A program made the position numbers and the translations under genes. From Lepturacanthus savala (taxonomy: Eukaryota > Chordata > Actinopteri > Scombriformes > Trichiuridae), in NCBI GenBank assembly GCA_030544235.1, contig CM060468.1, forward strand, positions 10,279,258 to 10,343,257: a DNA stretch of 64,000 nucleotides, written 5' to 3'. Below are positions 48,605 to 61,296 of the stretch, one piece after another (the first letter of the stretch is position 1; every line of letters starts with the position of its first letter). The notes beneath the pieces were generated by a model. That model was not told where the DNA came from. It saw only the letters and a list, made by a program, of their open reading frames with translations, and ran no database searches.

Positions 48605-49960
48605 TAACATAGTTAAGTAAATTTTATTTTATTTGTAGAGCCCAAAATCACAAATCACAGATTCACCTCAAAGACCTCTAACAGTTTGTACAATAGCAAC
48701 ACAGCAAAGCTAAAAAAGGAACTTAGGATTGTTTGTATTTTTCCTATTAGTAAGGAGACATTACAGAGGGCTTTCCTGTAGGTTCTGAATCCTGCTTTTA
48801 TTGTGTATTATTCTTCCAGTTTGCTGAAATGCCATATTTGTTTGAGCCTTTGCAAAGTTAGCTTTAATTTACGTGTTTGAGAGCTATACTAGGGCACAAC
48901 TTTTGTTTTTTGTTTAACTAACCTCTATTTCAGAGGAGAGATGATGTCAAGTATTGTGTGCAGTGAACAAGATGATCTATTTCAGGTGGACAAGCAACAG
49001 ATGTGGTGAGGCAGGGCAGTGAATTAAGTACTGGTGGAATGACTTCCTTGAATTTAGATACAGCACCATCGCCTACACCCGGTGAATATATTCTTGTCAG
49101 GTGGTGAGTAGTTCAATGAGAGGAATTCAGAAGTTATTAAAAATGGTCTGATAGGAGGGGATTCTGTGGAAAGACAAATAAGTGTTCGACCTCGATGTCA
49201 TACATCAGAACAAGATTGAGGGTGTGGTTAAAGCACAGGGTGGGCACATCTACTCTCTGAGAAAAGCCGATTGACTCCAGTAAGGAGATAAACGCAGATC
49301 CAAAGCTTTCATTGACAATGTGAATATTAAAATCACCTGAAATGATCATTTTGTCTGTCCTAAGAACTAGACTTGATAGGAACTCTGAGAATTCAGATAC
49401 AAATTCTGAATACAGGCAAAGAGGGCCCTACACTGTGACATGTAGGACTGGTTGTAGTGAGTTTTGTGAGAAAACTGAGATCAAGGTTTTCAAAGGGTGT
49501 GTGGTTACACCTCAGCTCAGGGCTGATCAATAAACTTGAGTTGAAAATGAATACAACTCCACCACCTCGGCCAGTATATTGGAGACCCAAGAATATGGTT
49601 ATTAATAAGGCTGGGAGGAGTGGGTTCATTCAGACTAACACATTCTTCACGATGCAGCCAGGTTTCAGTAAGGCAGAATAAATCATTCTAATCTGATATC
49701 AGATCGTTTATTAACACAGCTTTGGATGACGGAGATCTAATGTTTAATAGTCCATATTTCACTCTCCAATCCTGCTGCACTTTTGCTGTATTGGCGCTAA
49801 TTTTAATTAAGTTACCATGTGTAGCTCATCTTCTGCTGTTTGATGAAGAGGAGTTAAATAAATTAAATGGTCGGAGGACAGACATGGTCCTATGAAGTTT
49901 CGAGTTGTAAAGTGAAAACCTTGTTTGTTTGCCAGGTGAGTGCTACACAATGGTCTGAAT
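48605..49960 (-). pseudogene. L2-like LINE, internally deleted: endonuclease region plus 3' tail, no reverse transcriptase
   Basis: On the minus strand, conserved reading starts near 49770 with YGLLNIRSPSSKAVLINDLI, the usual start of an apurinic-type LINE endonuclease. TETWL follows (Glu codon 49664-49666), then GRGGGVVFIF, then GDFNIH (Asp codon 49332-49334) and a terminal SDHF (49140-49151): the catalytic landmarks in order. The frame changes between 49395 and 49349. After SDHF the linker is decayed but recognisable (for example YSSQTRKLKLTLQRLKQIW), with stops. Near 48730 it passes into a tail ending TTTTGGGCTCTACAAATAAA then ATAAAATTTAC, typical of fish L2 3' ends. The reverse-transcriptase domain (several hundred codons) is missing. 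Intact L2-like elements are several kb. Confidence 0.82.
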
Positions 49961-49969
49961 CCTTTTTTC

Positions 49970-52260
49970 TTTTTTTTCCCCTTTTTTTTACATGCCAAAA
50001 ATATCATTCTCAGAGGACAATGGCTGCATACATCATATACATATTTGCAATGTAAAATATACTGCATTGATTAAGTACCACAAAAACAACCATACAAAAC
50101 AAAGTAGTCCGCTATGTGCCGAAACCAAGTGACATCCCCAAGCACAAGCAAATATAAGCTCTATGCAAATAGATTCCGAATTTACGAATTTGAAGTTTGG
50201 AAAGTCAAAAAGGCCCACACAAAGGTTCCACAAAGGCACACATCATAATAGCTTTAAGCAAACGAGCTTTGCCGAGACAGAAACTGAGGAGGGTTGAAAG
50301 AAGTCCTTTCATGCATAACTCATCAAACCAGCACCACTGTTCTCTTATCATTACCCAGCAACCTAATGTTATGTGATGCCATTCATAATGCAAAAAGAGC
50401 AAAGAGAAGACAGTGGGCTTACATTTATTAATATTTATGCATTTCAGAACCTTGAAAGATCTTGCCTACTACTGGCCAAAACCTTAATCAAAACATGAAA
50501 TATGCATATCGATATTTGCAAAGACTGTGCACTGTCTCATTTGCAGCTGAAATATTTGGGATTGAATATATTATGTTTGTGCAAATTTGGTTCATAACTT
50601 ATGACTTGACAAATGACACCATTGTACAGAGACATTTTGAACAGGTTCCCGTGCAAAGTGAATGTAAATTAAACATTGAAGTGATTCTATGGCATGCGTG
50701 TTTTTGTGTTCATGTTGCTACTGTATATCATTTAAGTGCAAGGTTCATGCAACTGTACCATGTGTAGACTATGCGTGCCAATGTATTAGTGTCTCTGTGC
50801 ATTCATACATAACCAAATTCATTCATGATACATCTCTGTGTGTATGTCTGTGCGCATGTGAATTTTTTGCATTTCTTACCTGCAACTGTGTGCGCGCGGG
50901 CAGCAGTTCCCTGCTGTTTTGTAATTAAAGCTGAAGTCGAGTCTAATTTCCCTTACTTCGCAATTCTGGAGGTTAATTGCGAGAGCCATGCAGCCCCTGG
51001 CAAGCTCGCTTCCATTTTAGCACTTTCCTGGGCAAACTACAGGGAAGATTGTTAGTGGCAAATGCAAGGACGTGAAGATGCAGCAATAACAACACTATTA
51101 CACGCACATGCAAAACACAGGGCAAGGCAGAGACAGATAGTTAGTCCCCATGCAAATATTAGTACGGGAACAACAAATGCTAATGGTGATTATGAGATTT
51201 TAATTCTGTGGGGGATAGAAACTAGTCTGAATCAGCTGTTTGTCAGGGTAACGTTGCATCAATTAAGGCCTGCTTTCTTCTTTGGATAGATGCAAGATAC
51301 AGGCAATTTCTAACAAATACATAAAAAAAAATAAATGAGATTTGTAAAAGGGGGTGTACAAGCTTCATGTTTTTTTGACAGAGGATGTATAACATGACCC
51401 CATGAGTCAGATTTATGAACAATGCTTCCACACAATTAACATGCATACACCGTTCCCCACATATTTACAGCTATATATTAACATAGAATGTGTGATGAGA
51501 ATCACACTTACGTTCTTCAGACCAGAAATACACATTTTCTAAGGCATTCTGAGGGTGATGTGATGACTTTGAGATTAAATACAATGTGAGAGATGGAATC
51601 TTTTAGATTTAAAAGTGTTTCTGCCTTTACAGTTTTTTTTTTAATTCCTATCAAATATTCATTTACAAATGATATAATGAATGATTTTCATTCATTTTAT
51701 CAATCTTTTAACTCACATTTGATTGCACCTTTTATTTTACTGTTAACATTCTTTTTTTTTTTAAATCCTTAGTTGTAATCCCTTGTAAAGTCTATTTATG
51801 AGAGCTACTAATCATTGATTACATTTCTGAGACATCACTGCTGATGATGCTTTATAGTCTGTGATGAATTATGATACAGACTCTATAAAGAGCCGCGCAG
51901 CCTTGTGTAATGGTCCGGCATAACGGCAGCTATTCTGGCTCTTGGAACAACCCAATCTCTGAAACTGCACTACTTCTTTTGGCGTTTGTTTCTTGGACAG
52001 ATCTACAGGTGGAGCAGGCAGCATGGTGACAGCAGTACGTCCGGGCATATCTTCATCCATTTGTGGATAATTGTGTTGGGAGTGGAAATGAGGCTTGTGC
52101 GCCCAGTTTCAAAATGAATTAGTTTTTTTTTTCTTTTTTTTTAAAAGGGTTTACTCAGCTTTATAAATTGGACAAAAACAGGCTTTGTGCATGCACAGAT
52201 CTAGTCTACAGAGAGTTTTATGTATCTGGGCACAGGTTTGCAACACAGTGAAGAGGACTT
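49970..52260. other. Non-coding, no recognised gene
   Basis: T-runs occur at about 49964-49990, 51634-51642 and 51749-51762. 50900-51060 is treated separately. No exon recognised. Confidence 0.45.
50900..51060. promoter_or_regulatory. Candidate conserved non-coding element
   Basis: High-complexity sequence including TTTTGTAATTAAAGCTGAAG and GGAGGTTAATTGCGAGAGCC, with two homeodomain-type TAATTR cores about 45 bp apart. Motif content and texture only. Confidence 0.2.
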
Positions 52261-52263
52261 ATG

Positions 52264-52331
52264 TTGTGTGTATATGTGTGTGTGTGTGCATCTGCCCTAC
52301 GGGGGCATGCACAGGCGCCCCCACAGGGCAG
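52264..52331. repeat. (GT)n tract followed by a GC-rich hairpin
   Basis: A GT-rich run (52264-52289) abuts a hairpin with 15-nt arms at 52292-52306 (CTGCCCTACGGGGGC) and 52317-52331 (GCCCCCACAGGGCAG). Thirteen of 15 positions pair, the two mismatches forming a central internal loop, and the loop is 10 nt. Confidence 0.8.
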
Positions 52332-52480
52332 CCTAAGCTGTAGAACTGACAGACAGCCGCTAACCTTTTTGCCACGCAACCCTGTGATTGACGTCTCCAC
52401 AGTGTGAAAGTGGGCAGCAGGAGGAGCAGATATTACTGCAGAGGTCAGGGTTGACCAGAGTGAGCAATCACTTCCCTCAG

Positions 52481-52504
52481 TGTGTGTGTGTGTGTGTGTG
52501 TGTG
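52481..52504. repeat. (TG)n microsatellite
   Basis: Uninterrupted TG dinucleotides. Confidence 0.93.
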
Positions 52505-54835
52505 CATTCGTGAGTCAGTGGGCAAATTTGTGTCCCTGTATCTACTTTCCTATTGCAATTTCCCCCTTGTGATGATATCAATTTGGCTGAAAGATAGCAC
52601 TTCCTATTGAACTGTAGACTTATCATTTGATGGCATTTGATATCAATACATTTCTTCACCCTATAATAGAAGATAAACTGAATGATGGATGAACAGATGG
52701 ACAAATTGGCAGATTGAAAAATGGGTTATGTACAGAATTTGGTTGAGAATTAGTTTGACTAATAAATATCGAGCAAAATCATCAGCAGAGAAAAGGAGTG
52801 AAACATGAGGGGATGGGGGTGTTATATTTCTCCGAGGGTCGCCTTTGTGCCATTTTGTTGCTGTAATTAAATGTTGTAAATTGAAAAAAAAAGAGAGTAG
52901 TGACGGCAGGAGGGAAAAAAACTTTTAAATATGGAAAGAAACTTATTTAATCACAAGGTCCCTTGATAGATTTCAGTCTGTGTTTAAAAGGAGTAAAGAA
53001 CAAAACAAACGTCAGGGATGACAATTTAGGCTCATTTGCTGAGAATCTGCTGAGATTCAAGGCCTTAGCCAAAAACATGCCAGTTTTCTGATTGTCTAAC
53101 GTAATTCATATTCCCAATTCAGTTTCTATAAATTTCACTCCTTTATTTAAACTGAATGTATTCACTTATATGTTATCTTTACAGAAAGTTACCAATTTGA
53201 GATAGCACCAAGGTATGAACAAATAGTCTCTCACCCCCATTTTCCACTAGATGTGAATCAGCTGAAATTTGGCAGCAATGCAGCTTTGCTCTGTCCTGCC
53301 TCTTGTCTCTTTGTCTCTTGTGTCTTCCAGTATATTATTACTCTGACCTGTTGACTTCTGACCCAGAGCCACCAGCCAATGTCTAATTACACCAATCAGG
53401 AATCAGCCCATTGTGTTTTATTTTGAAAAATACCCAACTTCCTGTCTTGTTGGATCTTCTCTGTGCAGATTGCAGAACATAATTGCAGAACATAATAAAC
53501 ATGTCATTTCCTTTCCTTTCCTTATTTGTTCAATCAAGGTTTTTAGAATGTGATTAGCACTTAAGAAATATTTCAAATGGATTTCGATATAGCTTTCATT
53601 CACATGTTGTATGCCATGCTTCAATTAGCAGGGTATGGCAATAAATATAGACACACAGATCTCGACAGATTATATCGCTGTACTTAAGTATTATTACTAT
53701 ATTGTTTGGAGCTTAAAGTGAAAGTGATTGGTGTGTTGAAGACGAGCAAAAGGGATGGAGGCCTCAATGGAAAACAGGCTGAACATTCAGCGTTGCTGTA
53801 ATTATCCTTTAATGCTTTTAACTGCCTCTTCTAATTAGACTTCCGTATAAGCCCACCTTGGTCTTTTCCCATGGACTCTGGTTAGCACAAGTCAAATGTG
53901 TCATTAGTGTGTGCGTGTGTGTGTATGTGTGTGTGTGTGTGAAGGAGTGAAATAGATGGAGATATGTACATATTGTCTGGTGGTTTGAGCAAAGCTCTTT
54001 GCTGTCAGCTCATTTGTCTTTATTCATACAGAATGGCCCCACAAGGAGAGAGACATTACGGTCTAGTTATTTTCACAGCATCACTTTCACAACCTAACGA
54101 ATACTCACACGCACACGCTGATGTGTGAGCTGCAACCTAAAGCTTAGCTTTATGACACCACTCATGAAGACAGCTTTTCAAACACACACTCAGGAGATCC
54201 AAACAGAAAGACAAACATACATAGTCCTCCATCCACTCACTTAAAATCCTCATTATGTACAGAAATGTGAGCAGTTCAAACGTACTGCCAACCGAGCCTA
54301 ATTTATTTCCAGCAGGAGACAGACTGATAATGCTGATTCATAATTTATCAGGACTAATAGCCACCTGCCTGTGCCACTAGCTGTTATCTGCCAGAAATTA
54401 TGGGCTCAGAAAACACTATGTTTTGACTGAGTGTACATGCAGAGTGACAGGCCGAGAAGGGATGAATTGAAAATGAGCATCAGATTTCACAGTGCTGCTA
54501 GCAGAGAGGTGTATTATACAGTCTTTGCTGTGTGTGATTGTTACCAAGGAAGATCTGCAGGCTACAGATTGAGTCTTTTTGTGTGCGTGTGGATCTGGAA
54601 ATGAGATAGGAACAATATCACTGAAGCTAACCTTCCACCAAACGACTTTTTAAACACTTATCAATGATCATCACAGATACCTTTCTTTCCACCATCAGTT
54701 TAGTGCTTTGCTTACAACGTGTCATATTTCATCTCAACATCTGAGCTGAGTCAAGCTGAGGTAACAACATTGTCGTGACAACAGATTGGAATTTATCTTA
54801 ATTAGCTGGATATCATTTAATACTAACTAATTAAA
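52505..54835. other. Non-coding, no recognised gene
   Basis: A GT run lies at 53907-53940. 54295-54430 is high-complexity and might be conserved. No coding domain seen. Confidence 0.45.
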
Positions 54836-54840
54836 GCATG

Positions 54841-54911
54841 TACACTCCCAGTGAAAAGTTTAAACACACCTTCCTATTCATTTGAACGAGAAACTTTTGA
54901 CAGGAACTGTA
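54841..54911. mobile_element. 71-bp Tc1/mariner terminal-repeat relic (mini-MITE)
   Basis: The left end TACACTCCCAGTGAAAAGTT and the reverse complement of the right end, TACAGTTCCTGTCAAAAGTT, match at 16 of 20 bases. Both begin with TA, as expected for Tc1/mariner insertions. Only about 30 bp separates the two terminal repeats. The sequence resembles the 'CAGTCAAAAGTTTGGACACACC' class of fish Tc1-like ends, quoted here from memory. Confidence 0.75.
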
Positions 54912-55063
54912 TGTGAGAACTTTGTAATGATGACTTTCTTTACATTTTCTTTGTTAATTCCTTATATCCTTTCCAATCCATTCTTTAATTAGAGTGCCTA
55001 TATCAGAAGGTTAGAGGAGCATTAAATTATGGGCGAACCTACTCGCATACACCTGCACACACC

Positions 55064-55064
<1 letters not shown>

Positions 55065-55121
<57 letters not shown>
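55065..55121. repeat. (AC)n microsatellite, 57 bp
   Basis: Uninterrupted AC dinucleotides. Confidence 0.97.
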
Positions 55122-55122
<1 letters not shown>

Positions 55123-55404
55123 CAACATGTCAGATTAAACTGGTTTCCTTTTGCTCTTCTATTTCTTAATTGGTCAGTGTTCAGTGGCTCCAGTTTACCT
55201 GCATCAGCAGCACCCACACTTCCCTCCCCACCTTTCTCATCTTGCATATTCCTCTGTTATACTTCAGTTATGTCTGAAAAATATGGATCAATACAGCCAA
55301 ATAAATAAGCAGGGTAATAACAATTTGGGCATTTCTGTCTGTCTGGTTGGCATTTTAACCAACGAATAGGGGAATTATGACACTGTTAATCAGAACTTGT
55401 CCAA

Positions 55405-55474
55405 TACCAGTCAAAAGTTTGGAGGTATGCTAATCCGAGGGAAAATGTGTCGCCACTTTTGACATGCTGCTGTA
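55405..55474. mobile_element. Second roughly 70-bp Tc1-type terminal-repeat relic
   Basis: It starts TACCAGTCAAAAGTTTGGA and ends with ACTTTTGACATGCTGCTGTA. The core GTCAAAAGT is present in inverted orientation at both sides, and both edges are TA. The terminal type and total length are nearly the same as at 54841-54911, about 560 bp upstream. Its match between ends is weaker. Confidence 0.5.
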
Positions 55475-57670
55475 CAATTTTTACAAAAATTTCATGCCCC
55501 AGTTTGCAAGTCCAAGATCCAACTTTTGCTCTATTAATTTTCTCACGTATTTAAAAAGCATATATTAAAATAGACATCAGTAAATGATAATGTGCTTTAG
55601 AGGATAGTACCAGATTGAGAAAGGCACCGAGCAATATGAGAAACTTCATGTGGTGATTTCAACCTTTTGATCCTGTCGATGACTTCTATTGTGGATTACA
55701 TTAAGACTAGAGAGGGTTTGTTTTATCATTGCTTAAGCGCTTTACCTATTAAACCTTTGACCCATTCTAACTACCATACATCAACTTCCTTAACACCCGA
55801 GTGTGTCTTTATCTATTCCCAGACTCACATCTGTCTGGCAAGTCCGGATTGCTGATATGCTCCATGTGCCTGGTGAGGAAATACATTGAGTTGAACTTTC
55901 ATGCACAGCCAAAAAGTTCACACTAAGCCTGTCTCAACACACTTTCATAATGTAGATAGTTTGACACTGCTCATGTGACGGAGGGTAGAGTCAGAACACG
56001 CTCATCTTTTCCAAACTACTTTGGCAGTGGTTGTAAAACCAGTTTTATGGTTTGCATCTCATCATCTGAAATTATAATAATAAAATATAATGATAGAATT
56101 AAACCACTGAAATGTGTGAAAATGTGTGTTCCTGGGGTGCTTAGAAGTGTGAAACCTCTGGGTTTAATAGGAAGCCGACACACAGTATGTGTCGACTTGG
56201 ATCATGGTCTTGATATTGGAATTCAGGGAAGCCTTTCATGAGTTTTAACATAACCAAAAGGGTAATCTCTCCCAACAGACACCCACACTGTTGCAAAGAG
56301 TCCTGGGAAGACCTAGATTAACTTACTACTGATGGGACAGTACCTGCAAACCGCAGACGTTTAGAGAGATCAAGGAAGTCGCTTAAGTTGCCATTGAATG
56401 TACTCTCTATTAAACATGCATTTTCACCGCTGGACCCGAGTCCCCCATATCAGAAATGGCAAAGTCAAACGGAAAAAGTAATTTAATTTTGTTATGAGTT
56501 ATCAAGATTATCAAAAGGAACAGTAATTAAATGAGGACCTGGGACATTTTTTTTTCTTTTTTTCAAAAATCATTTTTGAGTCTGATTCAATTTACTTCCG
56601 CTGTCAAGTTAGTTCAACATCCCACTTTCAAGACCAGGGCAACCTCTGCGTGTCTGTGAGTGTTTTCAGAATGTGACAGGTTTTTTTGGGGGGGAATCAC
56701 CCCAATTTGTCCTTTTGCTAAATATTTTAAAACAGCCTGTTCCCTGTCCTCTGTGTCTGTATACAATCTTAGATAGCTGGTGGTGTAAATAATTAAAGCA
56801 GTAATTACAAAATGTAATGTGGTGACTCACAAACCTGCCTCTGTACTCTGACTCTGGACATCCTTGATTTATAATTTACAACCAGACACCAAGTCCTTTT
56901 TTTTTCTGACTACATATCTCATCTCTGGTGTGAGCTGGATAAGCGTTACAAATTCATTATGATAGCTACAGACTGAGCCGATGATAATGACACCCGTAAC
57001 CTTGTAGGCCTCCTATAAACGCACTTCACCTGTTCATAATACTGACTGGCTTCACACATTAGAACATATTGCATCGTGGCTGGGTGCGTAAGAAAACAAA
57101 CAAACAACAAAAATCGGTTTCATTTATTCTCACCCTGCTCTTCCTTATTCACACTCTCAGTATCAATGCCAGCAACAATTTGGCAAGTGTCAGTTGTCAG
57201 CTCGATTTTTGCCTTCTGCACAGTGGAGCTTTGCCAACCCAGTTTTGGTACACAGGCATCGGGGTTTAGCTGATCAACAGAGTAGAGGTAGTGATAAGAG
57301 GTGAAGGAGATAGAATCACAAAGGTGTTACAACAACTCTGGTGAAATGATGCTTTTTGAATGTATTGTGTGCTAGATCTCATTGTTTTTATGTTTGTCAG
57401 TTCTTCAGAGAGGCTATGTCCCTATGCTCGCAAGCATAACTTCTGCATGAAGATGAATATGTGATTGATGCATAATAATGCAATCAAAGGCTGTCAATCT
57501 CTCCAATGCTAGGTGACTGCTCTGTCACAGCAGTTGTTAATTATGACTTTGTGACAGGCTTTATAGTCTATTGTTTTGGCTGCATACTAATGATATTTAA
57601 AATATGAATGGGACATTTAGGTCACCCCTTCTCATCGTCAACAACGATATGACAGTTCTCCACTCTCTGA
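55475..57670. other. Non-coding, no recognised gene
   Basis: T-runs occur at about 56549-56564 and 56898-56906. 57470-57600 is treated separately. The 88-codon frame 55975-56241 has no recognisable domain. Confidence 0.45.
57470..57600. promoter_or_regulatory. Candidate conserved non-coding element
   Basis: It contains a TCF/LEF-like AATCAAAGG, a GTGAC...GTCAC inverted pair, a homeodomain-type TTAATTATGA and TTTATAG, in a high-complexity, repeat-free stretch. Motifs are visible; function is inference. Confidence 0.22.
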
Positions 57671-57672
57671 CT

Positions 57673-57805
57673 AAAAAAAAAGGGGGGGGGGGGGGGTTAT
57701 AGACATATACAGGGACACCCAAAGGCACAAATGTGAACAGACTCTTTAGGCAAGTGCATGCATGCAGTAGCACTATAGGCACACACACACACACACACAC
57801 ACACA
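57673..57805. repeat. A9-G15 homopolymer junction and (AC)n
   Basis: An A-run (57673-57681) directly joins an uninterrupted run of 15 G (57682-57696). A CA run lies at 57780-57805. The G-run length may be unreliable in assemblies. Confidence 0.9.
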
Positions 57806-57809
57806 ATTG

Positions 57810-58935
57810 TGATTCCATCTCTTCAGAGGACATTAAATTACATTAATTTCATAGAGGCTAACCCTTAACTTAACCTTAAACCATGTCTTCAATGTCTTCA
57901 ATATGGGGACTTTCTTTTTGTTCCACAAATGAATGCAAGTCCCCACAATGTGACTGTTAATAGATTAAGGTCCTCACAACATGTGTTATATAGATATGCA
58001 CAAACACATACACTAATTAAGGCTTGTACATTGGACACCTGTTCATTATTTCTCTCAATAGGGAACTTAGTTCCCTGCTACTTACCATCTTGTTACACCC
58101 ACATAAGTACTGTGCATCATGGGTGTTCAGTTGCATTTGTTTTCCTATATGTGTGTGAAAACCTCCATATCTTTAAATATGAATTATATCACATTTTCAC
58201 TTTAGACTTTTTTTAATATGGTGTAGGCTGTAAATATATGTCATGTAACATTTTTTACTCATGTCAAAATGCTTTTCGAGACCTGTATTACAATAATGTT
58301 AAGCATCTCTGTTGAATACATAAATCATGTTTTTGAACAGTGTTATTGGTTATGCCAGCACAGTTCCTATACCGCTATGTACCAGTATTTCTCTGACAGT
58401 AAAAATGGAGAAATAGGCATAATACACATACAGCAACCCAGTAATGAGCTTGTTAATATGTATATACAATGCAGCCACTGAAGTTCTGGCAGAGTTATAG
58501 TGCAGCAGCAGAGATGGAGAACAAACAGTGGGGCAGCTCCAGTGTCCTCACACCACCTCTGAAAACACATACATTTGACCTTGTAGACAGTGGTGGTGAG
58601 GTGGGCTGCTACGATCTGAGACATATATGGTTGGTTAGTAAACCTCGCTTCATTGAATTTACATCCAAACTGTCATTTTGTGATGGAAAATGAGCTCCTT
58701 ATCTGGTAATACTTTTTTGTTCACGTGAAGTGGACAATTTCTCTGAAAGATGATTGCGCACACTCTCATATCTGTTGACGTTCTGTACTCAAAAGTGCTT
58801 AGAATAATAGGATGTCAGCCAGAAATTAATCATTTTGTTTGATGTTTGCTGACAATGCAGAAGGAGAGTGTGTAACTTACAGATCACAGAATGTTCAGAG
58901 CATTTTGTGATGGGTTACCTCTGTAACTGGTTGAC
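57810..58935. other. Non-coding, no recognised gene
   Basis: No repeats or exons recognised. The frames at 57929-58216, 58269-58481 and 58367-58624 have no domains. Confidence 0.45.
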
Positions 58936-58939
58936 TGGT

Positions 58940-59199
58940 GTTGGTTGGTTGGTTGGTTGGTTGGTTGCTTGGCTGGTCGGTCGGTTGGTTGGTTGTTTGG
59001 TTGGTTGGTTGGTTGGTTGGTCGGTTGGTTGGTTGGTTGGTTGGTTGGTTGGTTGGTTGGTTGGTTGGTTGGTTGGTCGGTCAGTTGGTTGGTTGGTCGG
59101 TTGGTTGGTTGGTCAGTTGGTTGCTTGGCTCGTCCGTTGGTCGGTCGGTCGGTAGGTTGGTTGGTTGGTTGGTTGGTTGGTTGGTTGGTTGGTTGGTTA
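58940..59199. repeat. (GGTT)n tetranucleotide array, about 260 bp
   Basis: TTGG/GGTT units with scattered GGTC, GCTT and GGCT variants. A 4-bp unit is coprime with 3, so all three plus frames read repeats of Trp-Leu-Val-Gly and all minus frames Asn-Gln-Pro-Thr. This explains the overlapping open frames (58868-59259), which are not genes. Confidence 0.95.
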
Positions 59200-60950
59200 G
59201 TCACTTGGTCGTCTAACACAGAAACTGAGTCTGTATGCACACACGTGATTCCAGAATAAAGTCAAAGGCAATCTCTCTCTTTGTAAAATCTTTATTACAG
59301 AAACTAAATATTGCTTTTCTCTATTGTCTATGAACTTTATTTTTGACCAAAAGATGGGAAAAAAGGGAAATTGTAGCTGTTTATCTTCCTGATTTCCATC
59401 CTTTTATCTTTGTAATCTACATACTATCATTGAAAACAATATATTATTCATCTACCACAATTGTAGTTATCAAGCATCAGCCAAAAAGTAAGAATAAAAA
59501 AACAATGTTGACTTTGCACCTGGTTGAATTTTCTGATCCAATCCTGCTCGGCACTGGTAAGAAATTGTAAACATTTTTCTATTAGCATCAGGATCTCAAC
59601 ATGAATTGGCAGTAACAGTGATTTCTAGCCTCCTCGTCCATAAATTATGCTCTTATCAATCTCAGTGATGCATGGAACATGATGTGGAGTGTTCATGTAG
59701 GTTAGTAAATTAACTTTTCATAAGGTGACCAAATATAGAACAGGAACACTACTTTACTTCCTCACTCGTCCCATGAACTAGATTCAGTTTGTTTTTACAT
59801 ACAGTCCTTTTTAAACCCAGTCCTCTTAAAGTGGATCAAAAAGTGGACCAACAGAAAAGGGACTCAAACTTGAAAGGGGACTCACTTCTCTTTCTGGTCC
59901 AGTACAGCTCTGGTGGGGCTTCAGTCCTCTTTCTGTTTACACTATATAGGAGCGTGTTTCTTTACTATCAGAGGATTCTCCACTCCACTGATTTTATCAC
60001 GTGTGGTAAGCAAGTACTTTTGACATAACGCTGCTGCAGTGCAGTTCTATAACCAATGAAGCCTTTCATTTTCTTAGGAATACTGGAAGAAAACCTCAGT
60101 AATTTTGTGCGTTGTAGACAGCTGTCATCCAATGTTTGAAGTGCAGTTACATTTACAATGCATTTACAATGGTATCACATAATACATATGTGATCTGTCT
60201 ATAGCAAGCATGGAGGGTTAAAATACAACAGCAAATGGTCCAGGACCAGGACAGAAACGAACTCAGGGGGTTGAGGTGATGGTTGAAAGGGAAAATACTC
60301 TTAATGAAATTCATACCATCTTTGCTTAACATTATATTTTCATAGTCTAGTATATATTTACAGTTTCTGGTATGTATGGGTAAAGTGAAAAAAGAAGGTT
60401 TATTCTTATTACATTTTGGTCCTTATACCGGTATGACCTGGTATGAATGGGATTAAATGGGAATAAAATGCCGGTTGAGCATGTTGTCTTGCGCCGAACA
60501 CCGAGTTTGTGAAGCAAGAAAATGGGTTCGAAATCAACAATGAAATTTAGAAATGAATACACAAACAAGCACACAAACAGGCAAAAACTGAACACATAAA
60601 GAAACACATAAACGAGGGTGAAAACAAATAGGCTTCTACAGAGATGGTTGTTAAATTGATGAGTCTAATAAGGGAACTGACCCTGATCTCCTCTGCCTCA
60701 TAAAATCCTACTTTTCTCGATCTCCTCCTCTTTGGTACAGGCGTTAAGATACCTTAATAACGTATACGTACTAAAGAGGCTTTTATTGGAGGATATTGTC
60801 TTTTGTTTAATTTAGGCTTGTGAAGAAAAAGTATAATTGGAACAATGGGGAGAAATGAATGATCATGGATTCTGTGAGCAGATGAAATATACTGTATATC
60901 GTGATGAAATCTGAGAATACGGGATAGGGAAAAAAATTGATTAATCTATA
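59200..60950. other. Non-coding, no recognised gene
   Basis: No transposon, exon or RNA gene was recognised. Confidence 0.45.
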
Positions 60951-60951
60951 T

Positions 60952-60988
60952 TGTGTGTGTGTGTGTGTGTCTGTGTGTGTGTGTGTGT
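60952..60988. repeat. (TG)n microsatellite
   Basis: TG dinucleotides with one C interruption. Confidence 0.92.
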
Positions 60989-61202
60989 TTGCTTCACCTT
61001 GAAGGAGCAGCAGGCTGAACAATCAGATGTTTGATCTGGGCTTAGAAGGAAGATTTAATCCCCAGAACGGTGAAAAGGTTTTTTCCCAAGTTGCATTTAT
61101 GCAATTTTGCCTTCTAGTGCAATTCTATAGAAATGTATCACTGCAATTTCAACAACCAGGCCAGGATTAGTGTGTGTTGGTATCTATTTGTGAGCATTTG
61201 TG

Positions 61203-61205
<3 letters not shown>

Positions 61206-61280
<75 letters not shown>

Positions 61281-61296
61281 CTTGGGGGGGAGGGGG
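61206..61296 (+). repeat. (GT)n microsatellite, 75 bp, followed by G-runs
   Basis: GT dinucleotides at 61206-61280 with one TT interruption, then runs of 7 and 5 G (61284-61290, 61292-61296). Alternating GT favours Z-DNA and the G-runs favour quadruplex formation; both are structural inferences. Confidence 0.93.

Noticed and set aside
58940..59199. Regularly spaced repeat resembling an array
   Set aside because: A tetranucleotide microsatellite without spacers; not a CRISPR array.
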